Origin: Pseudolabrys sp.
GTDB taxonomy: Bacteria; Pseudomonadota; Alphaproteobacteria; Rhizobiales; Xanthobacteraceae
DNA length: 64,000 nucleotides
Direction of reading: 5' to 3'
NCBI GenBank assembly: GCA_030655215.1
Contig: JAURVZ010000084.1
Coordinates: 186,001-250,000 of the forward strand
Position numbers and translations under genes: made by a program. The notes below the pieces were generated by a model, which saw nothing but the letters and a program-made list of their open reading frames with translations, was not told the DNA's origin and did not search any database. Position 1 is the stretch's first letter. Every line of letters begins with the position of its first letter. Below are positions 58,410 through 64,000 of this stretch, one piece after another.

Positions 58410-59295
58410 TGTTTAAACTATTTCCGTCATTGCCCGGCTCGCCCTGAACCGGATAGCGCACGACAAAGTCATTGCCGGGAATGTGCGGGAAGCCGCGAAA
58501 ATTCACGATGTTGTTGAAACGGTCGCGGCACGTCGTGAAGCGCTTGTCGCAACCGGCTGTCACAGTGAATGTATCGCCGGGCGCAATCGCCTGCGGCATC
58601 GCCTGCCACAGATCGAGCGTCACATCGGTCGCTTTGCGATGCAGCTTCACCTCAATCGCCAAACCGTTGTTCGCGCCGCTGGTGAAAGTAAGCTTGCCGG
58701 CCGTGAACCAGCCATCGCCGAACGCGCCTAGGCCACTGGCGCGGAACGCCGATGTTGCAGTCAACGCGACCACTGTGCCGATGCCGCGAAACGCAGACAA
58801 CATTAGATTGACCTTGCAGCGGCTATCACCGCAATCGGCCGAGCACGTCGCCGTATAAAGCCGCCCTGTGTCTTGCGTCAGCTTCTCGCTCAATCCCCGC
58901 ATCTCGGCGGTAAACACCGCGCCATCGCGGCGCACTTCGCCAAGCGTGCCTTTGGCCATCAACACGCGCAGAGACGGCTCGCTCCAGTCGACCAGCCACA
59001 GCTCGACGCCCGCAGCGTCGTAGCGGCCGGCCGCGAGATCATCCTCGTTCAACGTGTCATCATTGAGCGCGCCGCTGAGCTCCGACGTGTCGGCCGCGAG
59101 CCCATGCTTCTGCGCCACCTCACTGCCGCTGAGACCGGTGCCGGCGCGGCAGGTCACCGCGCCGAGCACGACATCCTCGTCGTGATCGGTGAAGCCTTGC
59201 GTCACATCATCCTGGCGCACGATCAGCCAGCAGCGGCACAGAGTCGTCACGCCGGAGTCCATCTTCTCCTGCAAAGCGGGCGGGATGTTTCTCAT
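58405..59295 (-). CDS. GTA hub protein, DUF2163/BR0599 family (orfg13-like)
   Basis: A 296-residue baseplate hub protein. The N-terminal DUF2163 domain (about residues 15-165) is followed by a phage_BR0599-type C-terminal domain (about 190-285). Cysteines in TATCSADCGDSRCKVNLM and AGCDKRFTTCRDRFNN fit the iron-sulfur cluster reported for the RcGTA hub. The last residues (EPGNDGNSLNK) and the stop lie at the edge of the palindromic repeat, so the natural C-terminus may have been replaced. The start overlaps the stop of the DUF2460 gene by four bases. Confidence 0.91.
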   Translation of the reverse strand: MRNIPPALQEKMDSGVTTLCRCWLIVRQDDVTQGFTDHDEDVVLGAVTCRAGTGLSGSEVAQKHGLAADTSELSGALNDDTLNEDDLAAGRYDAAGVELWLVDWSEPSLRVLMAKGTLGEVRRDGAVFTAEMRGLSEKLTQDTGRLYTATCSADCGDSRCKVNLMLSAFRGIGTVVALTATSAFRASGLGAFGDGWFTAGKLTFTSGANNGLAIEVKLHRKATDVTLDLWQAMPQAIAPGDTFTVTAGCDKRFTTCRDRFNNIVNFRGFPHIPGNDFVVRYPVQGEPGNDGNSLNK

Positions 59296-59933
59296 GGCTT
59301 GATCTCCACCACGGGAATTTTCGGAATGGCGCCAGCGGCAAAGGCGGACAGATCGACCTCGAGATAATCGGTGTCGAAGCGCACCGGCACGTCGAACAAA
59401 AACCCGGCGGTGACGTCGATGCCAAGGCCGGGGATATGAGCCGGCAGGAACGTCACGATGCCCGTCGTCGAGTCGACGCTGAAGTGCATGCCGCGCGTCA
59501 TCTCGACACCGGCCACCGCGATGCGCACGCTCAACGGCACCGGCTTTTCAATCGGTCGCCGGTACGGCGCAAACTCGTCGCCATAAGTCTTGCGCAACGC
59601 AAACGTTGCCGTCACGCCATCGCCATAGCCGATGATCTGATCCAACGGCGTCACCGCCGCATCCGGCGCCGCGGAAGAATGATCGAGCCGGTCGCGCCAG
59701 CGAAAGCCATACAGTCGCCCGCGCCGCTCCTCGAAGAAGGCAATCGCCTGCGACAACGCCTGATGCGTCTTGACGCCATAACCGGCGTCGTAACGCCGTC
59801 GCGAATGCGCCCAGCGCGCATTGCGCTCCTCGCGGCCGGAGCCGAGCGCAACCACATCGGTACGCCGCTGCGGCCCGCCGGCGCTTTTCAGCGCGATGTC
59901 GAGCGGAAACAGGATTTCATGAAATGCGGTCAT
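59292..59933 (-). CDS. GTA tail protein, DUF2460 family (orfg12-like)
   Basis: A 213-residue distal tail protein of the TIGR02217/DUF2460 family. Landmarks include FHEILFPLDIALKSAGGPQRRTDVVALGSGREERNARW at the start and GIVTFLPAHIPGLGIDVTAGFLFDVPVRFDTDYLEV near the end. In RcGTA this is the ring connecting tail tube and hub. It directly abuts the tape measure gene and overlaps the hub gene by four bases. Confidence 0.93.
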   Translation of the reverse strand: MTAFHEILFPLDIALKSAGGPQRRTDVVALGSGREERNARWAHSRRRYDAGYGVKTHQALSQAIAFFEERRGRLYGFRWRDRLDHSSAAPDAAVTPLDQIIGYGDGVTATFALRKTYGDEFAPYRRPIEKPVPLSVRIAVAGVEMTRGMHFSVDSTTGIVTFLPAHIPGLGIDVTAGFLFDVPVRFDTDYLEVDLSAFAAGAIPKIPVVEIKP

Positions 59934-60518
59934 CTAGAGTCCCCGCTGACCGCGCGCCACCGCGCGCGCAATCTGCCCGGTGATGTAGGCTTCCGAACGC
60001 TGAAAGCTGCCGGGGTCCGGCGTCGCAATGTGAATGGTGACGTTGCCGCTTTGGCCGCCGCTCGCTGCAACACCGAGCCGGCCATCGGCGCCGCGCGACA
60101 GCGGCACAATCGCCTCCGGCCCGGCGTCACCGGCCAGCCCCATGCCGCCGCTCAGTGGAAAGTAGCTCGGCGTGTTGATGATGCCGCCGGAAGCGAAAGG
60201 CGTCAGGTTCTTGATGACGCCGCCATCATCGCCGTCCGTTAGAATGTTCTTGAAGTCGCCAGCCAGCAACCGCGCAATCGGCTTGAAGGCATTCTGCATC
60301 GCCAGGCTCGACAGCTTCAGCGTCAGACCTTTCAGCACATCGTCGAACTGCTTGCCGCCGGTCGTCGCTTGCGCAAACGCCTTGGTAATGGCGCTGGCGA
60401 ATTGCCCGGCGCTGACACCGAGCACCTTGAGACTTTGCCGCTGCTTTTTCGTCGGATCGTCGCGCGGCGGCACTTGAGAATATTGCGCGCCTTCGTCAAA
60501 CCCATAATCATCGCTCAT
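59934..60518 (-). CDS. GTA tail tape measure protein (orfg11-like)
   Basis: A 194-residue short tape measure protein, as in GTAs, whose tails are short relative to siphophages. The conserved C-terminal region has LTPFASGGIINTPSYFPLSGGMGLAGDAGPEAIVPLSRG, typical of lambda-type tape measure C-termini. It sets tail length. It overlaps the upstream chaperone gene by 11 bases and abuts the DUF2460 gene. Confidence 0.91.
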   Translation of the reverse strand: MSDDYGFDEGAQYSQVPPRDDPTKKQRQSLKVLGVSAGQFASAITKAFAQATTGGKQFDDVLKGLTLKLSSLAMQNAFKPIARLLAGDFKNILTDGDDGGVIKNLTPFASGGIINTPSYFPLSGGMGLAGDAGPEAIVPLSRGADGRLGVAASGGQSGNVTIHIATPDPGSFQRSEAYITGQIARAVARGQRGL

Positions 60519-60699
60519 CGGGAAACCTCTTCATCAAATCCGCCAACCCGCCGCGATCGAGCGGCACGCTCCGCCCACCGCGCACCGCTTCAATTGCGTA
60601 GCTGAGCTCGCGCGGCGTCATGCGCCAGAACTGCTCCGGCGGCAGCTTCAACACGCCGAGGCCGAAGCCGATGGCCTCCGGCCAAGGAAACGGCTTCAC
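60508..60699 (-). CDS. GTA tail assembly chaperone (orfg10.1-like)
   Basis: A 63-residue phage tail assembly chaperone of the RcGTA rcc01693 type (FPWPEAIGFGLGVLKLPPEQFWRMTPRELSYAIEA). It starts at GTG, overlapping the gp10 stop in GTGA. It would coat the tape measure before tail polymerisation. Confidence 0.86.
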   Translation of the reverse strand: MKPFPWPEAIGFGLGVLKLPPEQFWRMTPRELSYAIEAVRGGRSVPLDRGGLADLMKRFPDER

Positions 60700-61010
60700 G
60701 CCGCGTCCCCAAATGTCGCTGCGATCAAGGCCGCGGCAATGCGCACATAGCCCTGCGCGCCGCCATCGACCGCGAGCCGTGCGACTTCGTCGTCACTCAC
60801 CGCTTCTCCGGCGCCACGCAACCCGGCGCCGATGATGCGTGTCAGGTCGCGCGCCTTCAGCCGCCCCGAGGCAAAGCGCTCGGTCAGCGCCACCAAGTCG
60901 TCAGCGCCAAACGCATCTTCCAGTTCGGCCAAAGCGCCGAGCGTCAGCACCAAGGTGCGCTTGACGCCGCCGAGCTCGGCCTCGATCTCACCGCGATATT
61001 TGTTGGCCAT
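60696..61010 (-). CDS. GTA gp10-like tail protein
   Basis: A 104-residue member of the gene transfer agent gp10 family (MANKYRGEIEAELGGVKRTLVLTLGALAELE and FASGRLKARDLTRIIGAGLRGAGEAVSDDEV), a tail assembly component. It lies 3 bases after the major tail protein gene and overlaps the chaperone gene by four bases. Confidence 0.9.
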   Translation of the reverse strand: MANKYRGEIEAELGGVKRTLVLTLGALAELEDAFGADDLVALTERFASGRLKARDLTRIIGAGLRGAGEAVSDDEVARLAVDGGAQGYVRIAAALIAATFGDAA

Positions 61011-61013
61011 CGT

Positions 61014-61421
61014 TTACGCCGCCGCGAATGTCTGCTCGCCAGCCGACTCGAGCGCGACGTCATAGGTCACCTCGCCATTGTGCTCACCGGCGAATTCCAG
61101 ATTGGTGATCTGGAATTTGCCCTGCACCGTGCCGAAGTCCGGAATGACGATCTGGTAATTCTTCACCGCGCCGTCGAAGAAGGTCTGCCGCATCAGCGCA
61201 TCGGTCGCTGCATCCTTGAACAGGCCGCGGCCGGAGATCGAGGCGCGCTTGACGCCGGCGCCATCGAGCAGTTCTCGCCAGCGATTGGCGCTCTCGGCAT
61301 GCGTGATGTCGACAGTCTCGGCGTTGAACGACAGCCGGCGCGTGCGCAGGCCGGCCACCGTTGTGTAGCCTGCGCCGTCGGCGATCTTGATCAGCAGGTC
61401 CTTACCTTTTTGAGCGGTCAT
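61014..61421 (-). CDS. Phage major tail tube protein, TP901-1 family (orfg9-like)
   Basis: A 135-residue tail tube protein (MTAQKGKDLLIKI at the start, LSFNAETVDITHAESANRWRELLDGAG in the core). The start at 61421 has GGAGA five bases upstream, in preference to the track start four codons earlier. It polymerises into the tail tube of the GTA particle. It is in register with its neighbours (spacing 3 and 15 bases). Confidence 0.93.
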   Translation of the reverse strand: MTAQKGKDLLIKIADGAGYTTVAGLRTRRLSFNAETVDITHAESANRWRELLDGAGVKRASISGRGLFKDAATDALMRQTFFDGAVKNYQIVIPDFGTVQGKFQITNLEFAGEHNGEVTYDVALESAGEQTFAAA

Positions 61422-61436
61422 GATGTTCTCCAAAAA

Positions 61437-61847
61437 TTAAAGCGGTTCGGTCACGGCGCGGAAGCGAACCAGCGCGTGATAGGTGCGGCCGTCGGCTTCG
61501 CGCCGCACATCGGCGACGGCGAAGCGAAGATTGATGAGGCTGTGCCCGCTCAAGGTCAGCGGCGCATCGTCGAGCGCTTGCAGCAGCGCGCCGGCAATGA
61601 CATGGGCTTCCTTGTGGCCGCCCTGCCGCGACCAGGCATGCAAGGTCAGCTGATGCTCAGCGCCGGATTCAGTGCCGGTCGAGAAATCGGCGATGCGCGC
61701 TTCGCCAAGCGTCACGTAAGGAAAGGCCGCCTGCTTCGGCGGCTCGTCATAGATCTTCGGGCCGCCGAGCACAGAGGTGAGCGTGCTGTTGGCGGCCAAC
61801 GCGCTGTGCACGGCGGCACGCAGCGCGACGGCGGATGCAATCGGCAT
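61437..61847 (-). CDS. Tail completion protein, DUF3168 family (orfg8-like)
   Basis: A 136-residue tail terminator or completion protein (AALRAAVHSALAANSTLTSVLGGPKIYDEPPKQAAFPYVTLGE). DUF3168 proteins cap the tail tube where it meets the head. It lies 1 base after the head closure gene. Confidence 0.91.
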   Translation of the reverse strand: MPIASAVALRAAVHSALAANSTLTSVLGGPKIYDEPPKQAAFPYVTLGEARIADFSTGTESGAEHQLTLHAWSRQGGHKEAHVIAGALLQALDDAPLTLSGHSLINLRFAVADVRREADGRTYHALVRFRAVTEPL

Positions 61848-61848
61848 G

Positions 61849-62169
61849 TTAATCCTCCCGCTGTTCGGCGTCGATGTCGAGAAAGCGCCGGTCAGCGCTC
61901 TCGCGCACGGCGAGCACGCGATAGGTGCGGATGCCGTCGATGAAGCGATGCCGGGTCGAGACGTCGTTGCGTTTGCGAATGGTGATGGTGGCGCGAAGCG
62001 CCGCTCCGAGACGATGAGCCTCGCTCTCGCTGCGCGCCGACAAAGGCGTCACCTTGGCCCACAGCACGGTGACGACATCATAGAGCCGGGTGACGCCGCC
62101 CTGCCCGTCGTCGCTTTCGCTGGCCGCTTCCAGCACAACACGGCGGTTGAGTTGCCCGGGCGCGGTCAT
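61849..62169 (-). CDS. Head-tail adaptor/head closure protein (orfg7-like)
   Basis: A 106-residue phage head closure protein (MTAPGQLNRRVVLEAASESDDGQGGVTRLY and DVSTRHRFIDGIRTYRVLAVRESADRR). The start at 62169 overlaps the connector stop in ATGA. The 32 extra residues of the track ORF are out-of-frame connector sequence. Confidence 0.9.
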   Translation of the reverse strand: MTAPGQLNRRVVLEAASESDDGQGGVTRLYDVVTVLWAKVTPLSARSESEAHRLGAALRATITIRKRNDVSTRHRFIDGIRTYRVLAVRESADRRFLDIDAEQRED

Positions 62170-62732
62170 AGCGACAGCATCCGGTAAGGCGCGATCAACG
62201 TCGCGACGGTCGATGGCAGGATCGTCACAGCGCCCAGCGCCGCCAGTCCGCGGTTCTCGTACCAATGCGCGACCAGCAAGCGCAGCGCGTGCCGCAACGG
62301 CTCCGGCACGTCGGTGGCGGCGTCGCCGTAACCGCAGATAACATCCAGTTCGATACCGGCGACGATCCGCCCCGGCGCCGGCAAAGCCCAGGGCGCGAAA
62401 GCTAGGGCCGAACCGCCGCTGTCGACAACGAAGGACTCGGCGTCGACCGCATGCGCGACGCCGCCATCATCATAGACCCGCGTTGCCGACAGCTCCCGCA
62501 ACGGCGCCGGCGCGACCTTAAGCCGCCCGTCTTCCGGCCAGGCGTCCAACGTGATGCGCCAGGTTTGTGTGATCAGCGCGCGGCGCGTCTGCGCCTCGAC
62601 GTGAATGCGCGAAGCGGCTATCAACGCGCCGATGACATCGTCGTCATCATTATGCTCGACGCGGAGAAACGCTTTTGCCTCGGCGAGCGACAGCGGCTCG
62701 ACCGCAGGCGCGGTGAGAAGTAGAGAAGACAT
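62166..62732 (-). CDS. Head-tail connector protein (orfg6-like)
   Basis: A 188-residue connector of the phage gp6/HK97-like family (EPLSLAEAKAFLRVEHNDDDDVIGALIAASRIHVEAQTRRALITQTW). It is the first gene of the leftward tail operon in this window, with GGAG upstream. In other GTA clusters it is preceded by the capsid gene, but here the repeat copy 2 and a rightward protease gene lie upstream. Confidence 0.91.
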   Translation of the reverse strand: MSSLLLTAPAVEPLSLAEAKAFLRVEHNDDDDVIGALIAASRIHVEAQTRRALITQTWRITLDAWPEDGRLKVAPAPLRELSATRVYDDGGVAHAVDAESFVVDSGGSALAFAPWALPAPGRIVAGIELDVICGYGDAATDVPEPLRHALRLLVAHWYENRGLAALGAVTILPSTVATLIAPYRMLSL

Positions 62733-62748
62733 GATGTTTGCTCCGAAT

Positions 62749-62808
62749 CGTGCCCCGGACGCGGTGCGGCATGCAATGACGCACCGCAGATCCGGGACCC
62801 CGGTTACT
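62749..62808. repeat. Intergenic palindromic repeat, copy 2
   Basis: The element has inner arms GCGGTGCG/CGCACCGC and outer arms CCCGGA/TCCGGG, and ends ATCCGGGACCCCGGTTACT, identical to copy 1. It lies 16 bases before the start of the connector gene (leftward) and ends 2 bases before the ATG of the trypsin-like gene (rightward). It may mark the boundary where the GTA structural module was broken. Confidence 0.72.
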
Positions 62809-62810
62809 CA

Positions 62811-63557
62811 ATGAAGAAATTTGGTTTCGCCGTTTTTCTCTCGCTCACAGCCGCCCCCGCGCTCGCCATCACCGGCAATGCGCCGCCGGCCACCGGATGG
62901 GCGGCGCGTCCGATCGTCATGGTCATTGATGGCCGCGGCAATCTCTGCACCGGCACGGCGCTGGCGCCGGACCTCGTGCTCACCGGCGCGCATTGCGTGA
63001 CGCTGCCGGTCGCTTACAAAGTGCGCACCTATCAGAACGGCGCCACCATCGATGCGCGCCAGGTCATGCGCCATCCCGGCTTCAGCATGGCGAGCTATGC
63101 CGCCAGTCGCGCCACCGCCGACATTGCGCTCATCAAGTTGGCGCAGCCTCTGCCCGACATCATTGTGCCGGCGGCGCTCGCAGCTTCGCGCCGCGTTGCC
63201 GTCGGCGAAACGCTGACCATTGCCGGCTTCGGCGTCACGCGAAACAAAACCGATGATGGCCTGGGCATTCCGCGCGCCGCCACGCTTGTTGTCACCGGCA
63301 AGCCCGGCAGTCTGCAGGTGCGGCTGCAGGATCCGGCAACGCAGAACAAACGCGCCGGTCTCGGCGGCTGCGTCGGCGATTCAGGCGGCCCGGCTTTCGA
63401 TGGCGAAGGCCCGCTGGTCATCGGCGTCATCAGCTGGTCGACGGCGCCGAATGACGAAGCCGGCTGCGGCGGGCTGACGGGCGTGACGCCGCTGTTGAAT
63501 TACCGGCAGTGGATTGTGGATACCGCGAAAAAACTCAACTCACCAATCGGAAACTGA
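62811..63557 (+). CDS. Secreted trypsin-like serine protease (S1)
   Basis: A 248-residue secreted protease. The signal peptide (MKKFGFAVFLSLTAAPALA) is followed by a chymotrypsin fold with the triad in LTGAHCVTL (His), TADIALIKL (Asp) and GDSGGPAF (Ser). Two cysteine pairs are plausible (LCTG/AHC and GGC/AGCGG). The ATG abuts the palindromic repeat, and the SD is weak. It stands where the capsid module of the GTA would be expected. A predicted SGNH esterase follows. Confidence 0.92.
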   Translation: MKKFGFAVFLSLTAAPALAITGNAPPATGWAARPIVMVIDGRGNLCTGTALAPDLVLTGAHCVTLPVAYKVRTYQNGATIDARQVMRHPGFSMASYAASRATADIALIKLAQPLPDIIVPAALAASRRVAVGETLTIAGFGVTRNKTDDGLGIPRAATLVVTGKPGSLQVRLQDPATQNKRAGLGGCVGDSGGPAFDGEGPLVIGVISWSTAPNDEAGCGGLTGVTPLLNYRQWIVDTAKKLNSPIGN

Positions 63558-63594
63558 GACAGTCTGCCGGACGCTCCCATAGAAGGATCGACGG

Positions 63595-64000
63595 ATGTTC
63601 AAAGTCAGTCATTTCAGCTTCGCTGTTATCGCCGCACTCCTCTGCCTGACAAGTGTTTCGCCCTCTTACGCAGAGGTGCGCGTCGCCGTCATCGGCGACA
63701 GCAACGTCTACGGCAAAGGCGTCTCAACAGACGACAATTACGTTACGCAACTTGCGAGCCGGCTCAAGGCCAAGGGTCTCGACGTCTCGGTCTCGAACGG
63801 CGGCCGCAACGGCGATACGACCGGCGGCCTTCTGGCGCGCCTGGATTCAGCTGCGCCGCAAGGCACGCAGGTCGCCGTTGTCTGGGTCGGTATCAATGAC
63901 CAGAGGAGTCTCGGTGCCAGTAAGGAGCAGGTGCAGGCCGGACGGGCCGCTATTGCACAGCGATTGAAGGCGCGCGGCATCGAAGTCATTACATTGGTCG
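63595..64000 (+). CDS. SGNH/GDSL-type esterase (partial)
   Basis: The first 135 residues of a secreted SGNH hydrolase cut by the window edge. The signal peptide (about residues 1-27, ending SYAEV) is followed by block I VAVIGDSNVYG, a block II glycine/asparagine region SNGGRNGDTTGG and block III VWVGINDQR. Closest in style to arylesterase/TesA-type lipases. AAGGA lies upstream of the ATG at 63595, and the ORF track does not list this frame because it is open at the edge. It is 37 bases downstream of the protease gene. Confidence 0.85.
   Translation, partial: MFKVSHFSFAVIAALLCLTSVSPSYAEVRVAVIGDSNVYGKGVSTDDNYVTQLASRLKAKGLDVSVSNGGRNGDTTGGLLARLDSAAPQGTQVAVVWVGINDQRSLGASKEQVQAGRAAIAQRLKARGIEVITLV

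Noticed and set aside
49747-62732. A functional inserted prophage
   Set aside because: No integrase, repressor, replication genes, terminase, portal or attachment sites are visible. Gene content and order match GTA clusters instead.

Overview
The window comes from a high-GC alphaproteobacterium, most likely a member of the Hyphomicrobiales near the Xanthobacteraceae/Nitrobacteraceae. This is inferred from three things: the cycHJKL(ccmIEFH)-degP-two-component-glnE gene order, FeuPQ-like regulators, and a Rhodobacter-type gene transfer agent (GTA) tail cluster. No rRNA, tRNA, CRISPR array, integrase or transposase was recognised. Almost all of the sequence is coding. Most long antiparallel ORFs in the track are high-GC shadows of real genes.

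Layout. (1) 1-4164: a sugar ABC transporter (ATPase plus two permeases, the second cut by the window edge), divergent from a LacI-type regulator, with a candidate operator between them. (2) 4161-9357: catabolic genes, namely an FMN 2-hydroxyacid oxidase-like protein, a 5-carboxymethyl-2-hydroxymuconate isomerase (HpaF type), an extradiol homoprotocatechuate-type dioxygenase (HpaD type), a crotonase-fold protein without the usual glutamates, and a GMC oxidoreductase. (3) 9378-19832: the most interesting region. A leftward operon encodes a FecR/RTX surface protein, a type I secretion ABC exporter, its HlyD adaptor and a CHASE2 adenylate cyclase. A rightward pair encodes an MBL-fold hydrolase and a LapG-type transglutaminase-like cysteine protease. 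The intergenic region holds a perfect TGTGA-N6-TCACA CRP-type palindrome. (4) 19822-29986: metabolism and transport, namely an outer-membrane channel, a second GMC oxidoreductase, an altronate dehydratase-family enzyme, a CDF metal exporter with three C-terminal repeats, a GST, a Bug/TctC binding protein and aminopeptidase N. (5) 30170-32464: a PleC-like PAS histidine kinase with five GANTC (CcrM) sites in its upstream region. (6) 32472-43546: glnE, a two-component system, DegP and the cytochrome c maturation genes ccmHFEI, all leftward. (7) 43690-49686: a conserved hypothetical protein, a glycine-zipper lipoprotein, a FeuQ/FeuP/PepSY module, a nitroreductase and a DUF4304-like protein. (8) 49747-62732: GTA-like tail and lysis genes read leftward (connector, tail tube, tape measure, hub, NlpC/P60, megatron, DUF2793 fibre, muramidase, holin). 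The expected terminase, portal, protease and capsid genes do not precede the connector. Two rightward sulfotransferase genes are inserted before the lysis genes, and the muramidase carries a single-base frameshift. (9) 62811-64000: a secreted trypsin-like protease and a truncated SGNH esterase.

How the genes may work together. Region 3 can be read as a surface-protein display locus. The ABC/HlyD pair would export the RTX protein, its FecR-like N-terminal region may hold it in the envelope, and the LapG-like protease could release it. The adenylate cyclase and CRP-type site suggest cAMP control in place of the c-di-GMP control known for Lap systems. This is a hypothesis built from gene content. 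Regions 5-7 are core alphaproteobacterial housekeeping and signalling genes. Region 8 is a domesticated or decaying phage-like tail and lysis module with cargo genes.
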